Below, piece after piece: positions 52,985 to 61,261 of a stretch of 64,000 nt of DNA. The DNA lies in the NCBI RefSeq assembly GCF_902506095.1, contig NZ_LR733293.1, forward strand, positions 2,768,487-2,832,486. Reading direction: 5' to 3'. Both the position numbers and the translations under genes were made by a program. The stretch's first letter is position 1. Every line of letters starts with the position of its first letter. The DNA comes from Arthrobacter sp. 9AX (GTDB lineage: Bacteria > Actinomycetota > Actinomycetes > Actinomycetales > Micrococcaceae). Below the pieces are notes generated by a model. The model was not told the DNA's origin, searched no databases, and saw nothing but the letters and a program-made list of their open reading frames with translations.

Positions 52985-54067
52985 ATGAGTATCGAGCCGG
53001 ACGCTTCGCCACCCTCCCTCAAGTCCCGTATCCACGGATCCCTGCTCGGTGGCGCGCTCGGGGACTCCCTGGGCTACACCGTGGAGTTCGACACCATCGA
53101 GCAAATCCGTGCCCGCTACGGCGCGGCAGGCCTGCGGGGCTTCGAAGACCTCACCGGCACCAGCCACTTCTCCGACGACACCCAGATGACGCTTTACACG
53201 GTGGACGCCCTGGTGGAGGCACTGGAGTGGGCGAACTCAGGTGTCGGGGCGGACGTCAACGCCTGCCTGTGGCTCGCCTACCTTCGCTGGCTTGCCACGC
53301 AGGGGGAAACGGCGCCGCCGTCGGCACCGGTCCCCCAGCCGCGCTGGATCGATGGCCAGCAGGTGCTGCGCCAGCGCCGTCATCCCGGCAAAGCATGCAT
53401 CTCCGGACTCGCCACCGGGGAAATGGGCACCGCCGCACGTCCCGTGAACCCCGGTTCGAAGGGCTGCGGGACGGTGATGCGCTCGGCCCCGTTCGGACTT
53501 ATCCCGCATATCACGCCCGACGCCGTCTATAAGCTGAGTGCCGACGCCGCCTCGCTCACGCACGGCCACCCGTCAGCCCGCCAGAGCGCGGGGACATTCA
53601 GCTTCCTCATCCACCGCCTGGTGGCCGGCGACGGGCTTGCCGAGGCAGCAACCAGGGCACTGGCCCAGGCTGCCGGACTCGATGGCGTGGCGCCTGAGCT
53701 GCCGGAACGGCTGGAGGCCGCCTTCCTGCTGGCGGGCAAGGGCATTGTGACGCCGGAGGAACTGGTCCAGGCACTCGGCGAGGGCTGGGTCGCTGAGGAA
53801 GCATTCGCCGTCGCGCTTTACGCTGTGCTGGCCTCGCTCCCCGATGGCGCGGCGGCAGATCCTGTGCAGCACTTCCGCGATGCAGTGGCCTTGGCCATCA
53901 ACCACAGCGGCGACAGCGATTCCACCGGCTCCATTGCTGGAAACATCCTCGGCGCCTACTACGGCGAGGCCTGTTTGCCCCCGGAATGGCTTGCGTCGCT
54001 GGAAGGACAGGACGTGATCCGCGGCATGGCCGATCAACTGGTAAAGGTCACGACCGGCGAAGGCTGA
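52985..54067 (+). CDS. ADP-ribosylglycohydrolase family protein
   Basis: 360 aa. Metal site pieces: GSLLGGALGDSLGYTVEFD near residue 18, SHFSDDTQMTLYTVDALVEAL near residue 60 and NHSGDSDSTGSIAGNILGAYYG near residue 305, the last giving the Asp-Asp pair for two Mg2+. It removes ADP-ribose from proteins or other molecules; the target is unknown, though the NAD genes nearby make ADP-ribose turnover plausible. TAAATT lies 7 nt before the ATG and no SD exists, hence a leaderless mRNA. Its last 20 bp overlap the convergent DUF4395 gene. Confidence 0.92.
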   Translation: MSIEPDASPPSLKSRIHGSLLGGALGDSLGYTVEFDTIEQIRARYGAAGLRGFEDLTGTSHFSDDTQMTLYTVDALVEALEWANSGVGADVNACLWLAYLRWLATQGETAPPSAPVPQPRWIDGQQVLRQRRHPGKACISGLATGEMGTAARPVNPGSKGCGTVMRSAPFGLIPHITPDAVYKLSADAASLTHGHPSARQSAGTFSFLIHRLVAGDGLAEAATRALAQAAGLDGVAPELPERLEAAFLLAGKGIVTPEELVQALGEGWVAEEAFAVALYAVLASLPDGAAADPVQHFRDAVALAINHSGDSDSTGSIAGNILGAYYGEACLPPEWLASLEGQDVIRGMADQLVKVTTGEG

Positions 54068-54527
54068 TGTTGTTGCAGGCCTCGCAGACGTCCTCCGGAA
54101 TCAGCCCGCGCCGCTGCAGAAACCCGAAGATTACGCAGCCAAAGCAGAAGCCGGCGAACGCTTCCAGCGACGCCGCCACGATCAGCAGGCCCAGCACAGC
54201 CCAGGCGGCAGGGGCAGCGCCGGCCGCGAAAAGGACCAGTGCCGCGGTGGAGACAACAGCCCCCATGCCCTGGGCAAAGCGTTTGGGCGGCCCGGGAACC
54301 AGCTTCACCCGCCCCAGCCGGGGAGTGATGACTTTCACGGACAGCAATGCCAGGGGCGAGATCCGGGGTCCGAAAAGCACGCGGAGCCAGAACCCGGCGG
54401 CGATGGCCAGCAGGCCCCATCCGGATCCGGCCGCCACCGTCACGAGCGCCAGCACTACCACCAGCCCTGCCGTCACGCGGGCAGCATACTCGTTCACGGG
54501 ATTGGGGAAGGCAAAAAGGGTGCGCAT
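54048..54527 (-). CDS. DUF4395-family membrane protein
   Basis: 159 aa, four helices (VTAGLVVVLALVTVAAG, WGLLAIAAGFWLRVLFGP, VVSTAALVLFAAGAAPAAWAVLGLL and the following segment). The family marker is FGPRISPLA near residue 53. Three Cys lie at the C-terminus: FCFGCVIFGFL and VCEACNN; the CxxC in the tail suggests a redox or metal role. TAGCCT lies 6 nt before the ATG (leaderless). It ends 20 bp inside the convergent glycohydrolase gene. Confidence 0.87.
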   Translation of the reverse strand: MRTLFAFPNPVNEYAARVTAGLVVVLALVTVAAGSGWGLLAIAAGFWLRVLFGPRISPLALLSVKVITPRLGRVKLVPGPPKRFAQGMGAVVSTAALVLFAAGAAPAAWAVLGLLIVAASLEAFAGFCFGCVIFGFLQRRGLIPEDVCEACNNISLRRS

Positions 54528-54600
54528 GAGGCAAGGCTAGGGTGCGGCCGACGCCGGGCGGAAAGTTTGTTGCGCCGCGTGAACACGGGCGCGTGGCAGC

Positions 54601-55611
54601 TCAGGCGCTGACGGCTCCGGCGAAACTGCCCACCATCTGCAGGAACTCGCCCTCGGAGAGAACCTCGATTGTTTGTCCCCGCTCGTGGAGTTCCAGCACC
54701 CGCCGGGCCTTGCCGGTGAGCCTGCCCGAGCGCAGGTCCGAGGCCACAAAGCCGTCCCCCACCACAAGGACCGTGGTGCGCCCCGTGACGCGGCTCTCCG
54801 GCCGGGCGCCGAAATCGGCAGTCCGCTGCTTCGCTTCGGGCCGGCCGATGGAAAGCTGGCCGGTGAAGACGACCGTCTGGCCGTAGAGCGGGTGCCCGGG
54901 CTCGGCAAGAGGGTTGGGTTCGGGGTTGGCGCCCTCTTCCGGCCAGCCGCCCTGGAACTGCCGGACCAGCCCGGCGCCGCTGCCCGCCGCGCTGGACAGG
55001 GCAGCGAGACTGGGCTTGGACAACGTATCCCGTGCGGGATCGAACGCCTCCTGGCGGGGCATCACGAGTCCCAGTGAAAGGTAGAGTTCGGCGATGCTGT
55101 TCGCCCCGTTGCGGCCGGCGATGTCGATCAGGATACCCGCGCAGGCACGGGCGTCCTCGGCGGCGTCGTGATGCTTGACCAGGGGAACCCCGGCCTCTTC
55201 CGCGGCAAAGGGCAGGGAATTGGACACCAGGGAGTAGCAGCGCCGGGACAGCATGACGGTACAGACGTAGTCGTAGGCCGGCCCGGGGAGCCCCGACACT
55301 TCCAGGCCGGAGCGGATCACACCCAGGTCGAAGGCGGCGTTGTGTGCAGCCAGGATGTCAGCACCAATAAAGGCGCCGATCTCCGGGAAGAGCTCACCAA
55401 AGCGGGGCCTGCCTGCGACATCGGCCGCGGTAATGCCGTGGATGCGGACGTTGTGGTAGTCGAAGTGGTCGTGGCTGGCCGGCGGACGCATCAGCCATGA
55501 GGCTTCCTCGACTACCTTGCCGCCCCGGACTTTCGTCAGGCCCACCGAACACGGTGAGCCCCGGAATCCGTTCGCAGTCTCAAAGTCGATCGCCGTAAAG
55601 TCCAAACCCAC
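54601..55611 (-). CDS. DEDDh 3'-5' exonuclease with C-terminal BRCT domain
   Basis: 336 aa. Exo I FTAIDFETANGFRGSPCSVGL at the N-terminus, Exo II ILAAHNAAFDLGVIRSGLE near residue 92, Exo III VKHHDAAEDARACAGILID near residue 150, as in DnaQ/PolC epsilon proteins. From about residue 245 a BRCT domain follows (GQTVVFTGQLSIGRPEAKQR, VLVVGDGFVASDLRSG). The pairing is known for actinobacterial DNA repair proteins but the role is untested. The start is set to GTG at 55611 because TAAGGT lies exactly 7 nt before; a GTG at 55620 is the alternative. Confidence 0.9.
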   Translation of the reverse strand: MGLDFTAIDFETANGFRGSPCSVGLTKVRGGKVVEEASWLMRPPASHDHFDYHNVRIHGITAADVAGRPRFGELFPEIGAFIGADILAAHNAAFDLGVIRSGLEVSGLPGPAYDYVCTVMLSRRCYSLVSNSLPFAAEEAGVPLVKHHDAAEDARACAGILIDIAGRNGANSIAELYLSLGLVMPRQEAFDPARDTLSKPSLAALSSAAGSGAGLVRQFQGGWPEEGANPEPNPLAEPGHPLYGQTVVFTGQLSIGRPEAKQRTADFGARPESRVTGRTTVLVVGDGFVASDLRSGRLTGKARRVLELHERGQTIEVLSEGEFLQMVGSFAGAVSA

Positions 55612-55760
55612 GGGCCCCACCTTACCGCCGGACCCGGCCCTTCCCGTGTCGCCGCGGCGGCCCTGTCGCGGAGATCACCCACCCGATGCCGGCGGCGGGG
55701 CCAGGGGGCGTACTAATCAGTGCGACCTGCGCCCCGCAGCCTGTCAAGTACCCTTGAAGG

Positions 55761-56552
55761 GTGAACTTTCCTGTGATGAACGACTTCGCTGTGTCCATGC
55801 TGGGCGGTGCGGGACCGGTGCAGCCACAGCTGGCATCCTTCCTCCCCGACTGGCTGAACCCCCAGGTCTTCCTGGCCGATCCTGCCCTGGCACCCTGGGT
55901 GGTCCTGCTCGTATGCGGCATCGTCTTCGCGGAAACCGGGCTGCTGGTGGGCTTCTTCCTGCCGGGAGACTCAATGCTCTTCACCGCGGGCCTGCTGGTG
56001 GCCACCGACACCATCAAGTTCAACGTCTTCCTCTTCGCGCTGCTGATCATCGGTTCGGCCATCATCGGCAACCAGACCGGCTACCTGATCGGATCCAAGG
56101 CAGGCCCGGCCATCTTCAACAAGCCGAATTCACGCCTCTTCAAGCGCGAGAACGTTGAGAACGCCCACGCCTTCTTCGAAAAGCACGGCGGCAAGGCGCT
56201 GATTCTGGCCCGCTTCGTCCCGATCATCAGGACGTTCGTCCCGGTCATTGTGGGTGTGGCCCAGATGAGCAAGAAGAAGTTCTTCCTCTACAACGTCATC
56301 GGCGCGGTCCTCTGGGGCGGCGGCGTCACGCTCCTGGGCTACGTGCTGGGCGACCGTGTGCCGTGGGTCCGGGACAACCTGGACATCATCTTCATCGCCA
56401 TCGTCCTGGTCTCGGTCCTGCCCATCGGCGTGGAAGTGCTGCGAGGTATGTCAGCCAAGCGGCAGGCCAAGGCCTATGGCACCGACCCGGTGGACGAATT
56501 CATCGAGGAGCACGCTCCCGAGGACGAGCACAAGACGCCGCGCCACCCGTAA
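55761..56552 (+). CDS. DedA-family membrane protein
   Basis: 263 aa. Helices at about 35-60, 75-95, 165-185 and 200-220. Family motifs: FAETGLLVGFFLPGDSMLF near residue 55, GNQTGYLIGSKAGPAIFNK, KHGGKALILARFVPIIRTFVP near residue 140 with key Arg residues, and the following GAVLWGGGVTLLGYVLGD. DedA proteins flip or transport lipids, including undecaprenyl phosphate in some members. GTG start with TACCCT 6 nt before (leaderless). Acidic C-terminal tail (PVDEFIEEHAPEDEHK). Confidence 0.93.
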   Translation: MNFPVMNDFAVSMLGGAGPVQPQLASFLPDWLNPQVFLADPALAPWVVLLVCGIVFAETGLLVGFFLPGDSMLFTAGLLVATDTIKFNVFLFALLIIGSAIIGNQTGYLIGSKAGPAIFNKPNSRLFKRENVENAHAFFEKHGGKALILARFVPIIRTFVPVIVGVAQMSKKKFFLYNVIGAVLWGGGVTLLGYVLGDRVPWVRDNLDIIFIAIVLVSVLPIGVEVLRGMSAKRQAKAYGTDPVDEFIEEHAPEDEHKTPRHP

Positions 56553-56562
56553 CCCCCACGGG

Positions 56563-56631
56563 CAGGAGTTTTTGTCCGGATATGCAGGCCTCAACGCCTT
56601 GCAGGTCCGCATATCGGGACAAAAACTCCTG
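56563..56631. repeat. Long interrupted palindrome (REP-like or bidirectional terminator)
   Basis: CAGGAGTTTTTGTCC-G-GATATGC (56563-56585) pairs with GCATATC-G-GGACAAAAACTCCTG (56609-56631) over 22 bp with one mismatch; a 23-nt centre. Between convergent dedA and rdgB, starting 10 bp after the dedA stop. The arms are AT-richer than the rest, and each transcript would read a stretch of five T or A within the stem, not after it. Confidence 0.75.
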
Positions 56632-56636
56632 AAGCG

Positions 56637-57314
56637 TCAGGAATCGGCTTCCTGCAGGGCTGCAACGATGGCAGGCAACAGCGACCGGAAGGCCTTGCCG
56701 CGGTGGCTGATCGCGTTCTTCTCTTCGGCGGACAGCTCGGCGCAGCTGCGGGTCTCCCCCGCCGGCTGCAGCACGGGGTCGTATCCGAACCCGCCGGCAC
56801 CGCGGGGTTCGCGCAGCAGGACGCCCTCAAGTTGCCCGTACTCCACCACTTCACGCCCCGAATCACCGGCAGTCCCGGGGACCGCCAGCGCGGCCGCGCA
56901 CACAAAGGCGGCCCCGCGGTGTGCGTCCGGCACGTCGGAGAGCTGGTTGAGCAGCAGCCGCAGGTTCGCGGCGTCGTCCCCGTGTCTCCCCGCCCACCGG
57001 GCCGAGAAAATGCCGGGCGCTCCGCCCATCACATCAACGGCAAGGCCGGAATCGTCGGCGATGGCCACCAGGCCTGTCGCTTCGGCAACGGCCCGCGCTT
57101 TGAGAAGGGAATTCTCGGCGAACGTCACACCCGTTTCGACGACGTCCGGGGCACCTGCCGCGGCGGCATCCACCACCTGGGTGTCGACGTCGAGCCCGGG
57201 CACCTGCCCGCGCAGCAGCTCTCGGAGCTCCCGGAGCTTCCCCTTGTTATGCGTGGCCAGGACCAGGCGCGGAGCCGTGCCTTGCCCCGGGGCGGCGGCA
57301 GGCGCCGCGCTCAC
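56637..57314 (-). CDS. rdgB: Non-canonical purine NTP pyrophosphatase (RdgB/HAM1)
   Basis: 225 aa. Hydrolyses dITP, ITP and XTP to monophosphates, cleaning the nucleotide pool. N-terminal [20 protein letters not shown] near residue 15; [31 protein letters not shown] (core DDSGL), [31 protein letters not shown] near 175 and [10 protein letters not shown] at the end. The GTG start overlaps the rph stop by 4 bp, so it is translationally coupled to RNase PH, a standard actinobacterial pair. Confidence 0.96.
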   Translation of the reverse strand: MSAAPAAAPGQGTAPRLVLATHNKGKLRELRELLRGQVPGLDVDTQVVDAAAAGAPDVVETGVTFAENSLLKARAVAEATGLVAIADDSGLAVDVMGGAPGIFSARWAGRHGDDAANLRLLLNQLSDVPDAHRGAAFVCAAALAVPGTAGDSGREVVEYGQLEGVLLREPRGAGGFGYDPVLQPAGETRSCAELSAEEKNAISHRGKAFRSLLPAIVAALQEADS

Positions 57315-58069
57315 AGCGTATCTGCCAGGGTCTCGCGCTGGATGGCGGCAAGCTGGGCGGTGCCGAGCAGGGCCAGGTCCAGGAGCTGGTCCAGTTCGGC
57401 GCGGTCAAAGGGTGCGCCCTCGGCAGTGCCCTGGACCTCCACGAATTTGCCCGAACCGGTGACCACCACGTTCATGTCGGTTTCCGCCCGGACGTCCTCA
57501 ACGTAGGGCAGGTCCAGCATGGGCACGCCATCGATGATGCCCACGGAGACTGCTGCGATGGTGTCAATAAGGGGCTGCGCGTTCTTGGCGATCAGTTTGT
57601 TGTCGCGGGCGAACCGGATGGAGTCGGCCAGCGCCACGTACGCGCCGGTGATGGCCGCCGTCCGGGTGCCGCCGTCGGCCTGCAGGACGTCGCAGTCCAG
57701 CACAATGGTGTTTTCGCCCAGGGCCTTGGTGTCGATAATGGAGCGCAGGGACCGGCCGATGAGCCGGGAGATCTCGTGTGTGCGGCCGCCAATCCTGCCC
57801 TTGACGGATTCGCGGTCGGATCTGGTGTTGGTGGCACGCGGCAGCATGGCGTATTCGGCGGTGACCCAGCCGCGGCCCTCGCCCTTGAGCCAGCGGGGAA
57901 CTCCCGGGGTGAGCGAAGCGGTGCACAGGACCCGGGTGTTGCCGAACTCGATCAGGGCCGAGCCTTCAGCCTGGTTGGACCATCCACGGGTGATGCTGAT
58001 GGGCCGGAGCTGGTCCGGGGCGCGGCCGTCTGCGCGCACGATGGGCAGTGCAGTTGCTTCAGAAGTCAT
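57311..58069 (-). CDS. rph: Ribonuclease PH
   Basis: 252 aa. Phosphorolytic 3'-exonuclease finishing tRNA ends. Seen: [41 protein letters not shown] near residue 70 and [19 protein letters not shown] near residue 95, the Arg residues binding phosphate, then [30 protein letters not shown] lies 6 nt before the ATG (58076-58081), no SD, so the rph-rdgB mRNA is probably leaderless. The upstream MBL-fold gene ends 60 bp earlier on the same strand. Confidence 0.97.
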   Translation of the reverse strand: MTSEATALPIVRADGRAPDQLRPISITRGWSNQAEGSALIEFGNTRVLCTASLTPGVPRWLKGEGRGWVTAEYAMLPRATNTRSDRESVKGRIGGRTHEISRLIGRSLRSIIDTKALGENTIVLDCDVLQADGGTRTAAITGAYVALADSIRFARDNKLIAKNAQPLIDTIAAVSVGIIDGVPMLDLPYVEDVRAETDMNVVVTGSGKFVEVQGTAEGAPFDRAELDQLLDLALLGTAQLAAIQRETLADTL

Positions 58070-58129
58070 GCCATTAGCTTATCCACTGCGGGCCCGCCGA
58101 TGTTCCGGGCAAGAGCCGCAGCGAAGCGC

Positions 58130-58927
58130 CTAGATGGTGTAGTGCACGCCGGCCACGGCAACGGCAACGTCGCCGCCAAACACCGGACGGGCTTCCGCCA
58201 TCACGGTGGCGGGGGACGTCCATACCGGTATGTGGGTGAGCAGGAGCCGGCGCGCACCGGCTGCGGCACCTGCTTCGCCGGCCCGCTTTCCGGTGAGGTG
58301 GACGTCCTTGATGGCGTCATCGCGGCCTTCCTCGAACGCTGCCTCGCAGAGGAAGAGGTCAGCGTCCTTGGCGGCCTCCTCCAGGGCGGCACAGGAATCC
58401 GTGTCGCCGGAGTACGTCAGGGTCTTGGCGATCCGGTTGCCTTGCTTGTCCGGCTCCACCACTTCCACCCGGAGTGCATAGCACTCCTCGATCGGGTGGT
58501 TTACGGCAAACGGGGTCACGGTGAACGGCCCCACGGTGACCGGCTCGCGCTCAGCCCAGTTAGTGAAGTCGAATTCCTCGTGCATGCCCGGGTCCAGCTC
58601 CAGGCCGTAGGCGGTAGCCATCCGGTCTGCCGTAGCGGCCGGTCCCCACACCGGAATCCGACCTCTGCCCCAGCCGCCGGGCTTCCAGCGGACCGCAACG
58701 TGCAGCCCACAGAGGTCCATGCAGTGGTCGGGGTGCAGGTGGGTGAGGAAGATCGCGTCGATGTCTTCCAGGTCGGTATACCGCTGGATGGCGCCCAGCG
58801 CGCCGCTGCCCAGGTCCATGACAACTTTCCAGGTCCGCTCGCCGTCGTGTGCCGTCAGCAGGTAGCACGACGCGGGGGAACCGGGTCCCGGAAAGGACCC
58901 CGTGCAGCCAACGATGGTGAGCTTCAC
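58130..58927 (-). CDS. MBL-fold metallohydrolase (RNase Z-like)
   Basis: 265 aa. N-terminal [23 protein letters not shown], zinc site [21 protein letters not shown] near residue 60 (HxHxDH), [13 protein letters not shown] and [30 protein letters not shown] near residue 165, then the last His in LLLTHIPVW. The layout matches the ElaC/RNase Z-like proteins that are linked to murI in actinobacteria; the substrate is not known (cyclic nucleotide phosphodiesterase activity has been proposed for relatives). GTG start overlapping the murI stop by 4 bp. Confidence 0.92.
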   Translation of the reverse strand: MKLTIVGCTGSFPGPGSPASCYLLTAHDGERTWKVVMDLGSGALGAIQRYTDLEDIDAIFLTHLHPDHCMDLCGLHVAVRWKPGGWGRGRIPVWGPAATADRMATAYGLELDPGMHEEFDFTNWAEREPVTVGPFTVTPFAVNHPIEECYALRVEVVEPDKQGNRIAKTLTYSGDTDSCAALEEAAKDADLFLCEAAFEEGRDDAIKDVHLTGKRAGEAGAAAGARRLLLTHIPVWTSPATVMAEARPVFGGDVAVAVAGVHYTI

Positions 58928-59937
58928 TGGCCGGGACCCCCGGTGACGGAGCTGCCCACAAAGTTGGAGATCCGGGAACGGGTGCCGCCGCGCTGCGCCG
59001 CCGCGATCATTTCCGGGGTGATACGTGCCAGGCTGCCCGTGGGATACTGGGCGGCCACGTGATCCACGTGCCGGACCGAGAGGACCTCCGGGCCCAGGAA
59101 CCTGCGGGCCAGCGCCTCGAACTGGGCGGCGTCGCCGGTGGCTACGAAGTGGTGTTCGGGCGGAGTGCCGTCCGTGCGCTGGAGGTCATGGGTGGCCAGG
59201 GCACGGTAGACGTCCTTGGCGGTTTCCTCCGCGCTGGATACCAGGGTTACGTCCCCACCCATGACGTAGGAAATGACGCCCGTCAGCAGCGGGTAGTGCG
59301 TGCAGCCCAGGACCACGGTGTCCACACCGGCGGCCTTGAGCGGGGCAAGGTATTCCTCCGCCACCGCCAGCAGGGCGGGGCCGGTGGTTATTCCGGCCTC
59401 GACGTAGCTGACGAACTCCGGGCAGGCCACGGAGGTGATCTGCAGATCCGGGGCGGCGGCGAACGTATCCTCGTAGGCCCGCGAGCCCACAGTGGCGGAG
59501 GTGCCGATCACGCCCACCCGGCCCGTGCGCGTCGCGGCTACGGCACGCCGCACGGCCGGCTGGATGACCTCGATGACAGGGATGCCGTACTTCGCCGTGT
59601 ACCGTTCCCGGGCGTCGCGGAGCACGGCGGCCGACGCCGAGTTGCAGGCTATGGTGAGCAGCTTGACGCCGGAGTCCACCAGTTCGTCCATCACGCCCAG
59701 GGCGTTCGCCCGGACTTCCGCGATGGGCAACGGGCCATAGGGCCCGTGGGCGGTATCCCCGACATAGAGGATGGACTCGTTGGGGAGCTGGTCGATAATG
59801 GAGCGGGCCACCGTGAGGCCGCCTACTCCCGAATCGAAGACACCGATGGGCCGTGATTCCACGGCGGCGGCCGGCAGGTCGCTGGCTTCGGACCCCGCTG
59901 CGGCAGCTGACGGATCCATGCTCGAGGCTGTTGTCAT
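58924..59937 (-). CDS. murI: Glutamate racemase
   Basis: 337 aa. L- to D-glutamate for peptidoglycan. The family start is [23 protein letters not shown] near residue 33; catalytic Cys pairs lie in [13 protein letters not shown] and [14 protein letters not shown], with [12 protein letters not shown] between. A 30-residue Ala/Ser/Asp-rich N-terminal extension precedes the fold. Start 59937 is chosen; TATCCT lies 9 nt upstream, so the leader would be very short. Upstream in-frame ATGs lack support. The MBL gene overlaps its end. Confidence 0.95.
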   Translation of the reverse strand: MTTASSMDPSAAAAGSEASDLPAAAVESRPIGVFDSGVGGLTVARSIIDQLPNESILYVGDTAHGPYGPLPIAEVRANALGVMDELVDSGVKLLTIACNSASAAVLRDARERYTAKYGIPVIEVIQPAVRRAVAATRTGRVGVIGTSATVGSRAYEDTFAAAPDLQITSVACPEFVSYVEAGITTGPALLAVAEEYLAPLKAAGVDTVVLGCTHYPLLTGVISYVMGGDVTLVSSAEETAKDVYRALATHDLQRTDGTPPEHHFVATGDAAQFEALARRFLGPEVLSVRHVDHVAAQYPTGSLARITPEMIAAAQRGGTRSRISNFVGSSVTGGPGQ

Positions 59938-60042
59938 GATTATTCGAGGATAGGTCTTCCCCGGTGCCTCAGCCATCATGTTGTGGCCTGCGACTCATGT
60001 CTAATTTGTCACACGGCTCATAGGGACGGCCGGGGCCACCGC

Positions 60043-60609
60043 TCAACGGCGCGTGTCCAGCGACTGCAGCATGGCCTGGACCAGCGACTCCTGGAGCCAG
60101 GTGGCGAAGTTGTAGACCAGGGCCAGGTAGCTCTCCACATCCTCGGCCTGGGACCAGTCCTGCATCAGGTGGACGTGTTCGGCGTCCTCCTCGTCCTGGA
60201 TGTCCAGCCGCTCCGCCAGGACCAGCCGGACATCGTTCAGCGCCATGGACCAGTGCCGGGCACCCTCGGGCGTCAGGACGATTTCGTCCTTGTCCAGATC
60301 CAGCGCCGCCGCCCGGAGGGCGCCGATTTTTGTCTCCCGCAGCGAACGCTCGGTGAGCTGGCGGAACTCAAGGGACGCGGCGCCGTCGTTCTTCACCACG
60401 TTGGGAAGGAGGCGCTTGACTGCCCTGTCCGTGGGCTCGGCAACGTCCATGTCGAGGCCGATCATGGCCGCCAGCGGGTCCTGGCCCTCGCGTTCCTCCG
60501 GCTGGAGCATGGAGATGACGTCGTCGATCAGGCTGCGCAGCAACTCCCGTTCGGTGGGTTCCAGGTAGCCGGTGATGCCCTTGAGTCCGTATTTGAACGC
60601 CTTAGCCAC
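60043..60609 (-). CDS. DUF2017-family protein of the clpS operon
   Basis: 188 aa helical protein: AKAFKYGLKGITGYLEPTERELLRSLIDDVISML at the N-terminus and DVESYLALVYNFATWLQESLVQAML at the C-terminus. The family occurs next to clpS in actinobacteria and has no known function; a partner in ClpS/ClpC proteolysis is inferred from this linkage. GTG start with AAGGGGAAAC upstream, 8 bp inside the clpS gene. Confidence 0.9.
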   Translation of the reverse strand: MAKAFKYGLKGITGYLEPTERELLRSLIDDVISMLQPEEREGQDPLAAMIGLDMDVAEPTDRAVKRLLPNVVKNDGAASLEFRQLTERSLRETKIGALRAAALDLDKDEIVLTPEGARHWSMALNDVRLVLAERLDIQDEEDAEHVHLMQDWSQAEDVESYLALVYNFATWLQESLVQAMLQSLDTRR

Positions 60610-60985
60610 GTTTCCCCTTACCCTGGCCGGACCCGCCGGACTTCCCTGAATTGCCGCCCGGTCCGCCGCTTGCCTTCTCCACCGTGGCCCACAGTCCGAA
60701 GCCGTGCATGGCCACCGCGTGCCGCTCCACCTGTTCCTTGCTGCCGGAGGCAACGATCGAGCGGCCTTTTTTGTGGACCTCCATCATGAGCTTGTTCGCT
60801 TTGGTTTCCGAGTAGCCGAAGTAGCTTTGGAACACGTAGCTGACGTAGCTCATGAGATTAACGGGGTCGTTCCAGATCACCAGGTTCCAGGGGATGTCCG
60901 GTGCGGCCAGGAAGTCGGTGGACTCCGCAGTGCCGGTCCGGGTGCCCTCTTGCGTATCAGGGCCGAGCGCAACGCTTAAGGTCAT
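60602..60985 (-). CDS. clpS: ATP-dependent Clp protease adaptor ClpS
   Basis: 127 aa. Delivers N-degron substrates to ClpC/ClpA. The core PWNLVIWNDPVNLMSYVSYVF near residue 32 contains the Asp/Asn pocket, then KANKLMMEVHKKGRSIVASG and AVAMHGFGLWATVEK. A 30-residue Gly/Ser/Lys tail (GGPGGNSGKSGGSGQGKG) follows, longer than usual. TAGAAT lies 6 nt before the ATG (60992-60997), no SD, so leaderless. Overlaps the DUF2017 gene by 8 bp. Confidence 0.95.
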   Translation of the reverse strand: MTLSVALGPDTQEGTRTGTAESTDFLAAPDIPWNLVIWNDPVNLMSYVSYVFQSYFGYSETKANKLMMEVHKKGRSIVASGSKEQVERHAVAMHGFGLWATVEKASGGPGGNSGKSGGSGQGKGKRG

Positions 60986-61003
60986 CTGTCCATTCTATGG
61001 GCT

Positions 61004-61247
61004 GGGAGGGGCCACGCCTCGCTGCGGGGCCCCGCAGCGAAGCGCAGCGAGACGTGGGAGCCGGTGGGTGGGGCCACGCCGGCGAGGGCCCCGCGGCGAA
61101 GCGCAGCGAGACGTGGGAGCCGGTGGGTGGGGCCACGCCGGCGAGGGCCCCGCGGCGAAGCGCAGAGAGACGTGGGAGCCGGTGGGTGGGGCCACGCCGG
61201 CGAGGGCCCCGCGGCGAAGCGCAGCGAGACGTGGGAGCCGGTGGGGA
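61004..61247. repeat. 59-bp GC-rich tandem repeat array
   Basis: Units starting at 61042, 61101, 61160 and 61219 are exactly 59 bp apart and almost identical (one base change in the third, GCGCAGAGAG instead of GCGCAGCGAG). The last is cut after 29 bp, and a diverged partial copy precedes the first (61004-61041). Core words: GCGCAGCGAGACGTGGGAGC, GGTGGGTGGGGCCACGCCGG and CGAGGGCCCCGCGGCGAA. As 59 is not a multiple of 3, it is not a coding repeat. It fills the gap between divergent clpS and pncB up to the pncB -10 box. Confidence 0.9.
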
Positions 61248-61261
61248 CTAGAGTGATTTTC

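Noticed and set aside
61004..61247. CRISPR array
   Set aside because: Units are contiguous and identical, without unique spacers, and no cas gene is near.
61064..61261. Extension of pncB upstream into the 59-bp array
   Set aside because: The frame is open, but the repeat period is not a multiple of 3, the peptide is Arg/Gly/Trp-rich nonsense, and a -10 box lies 7 nt before GTG 61262.
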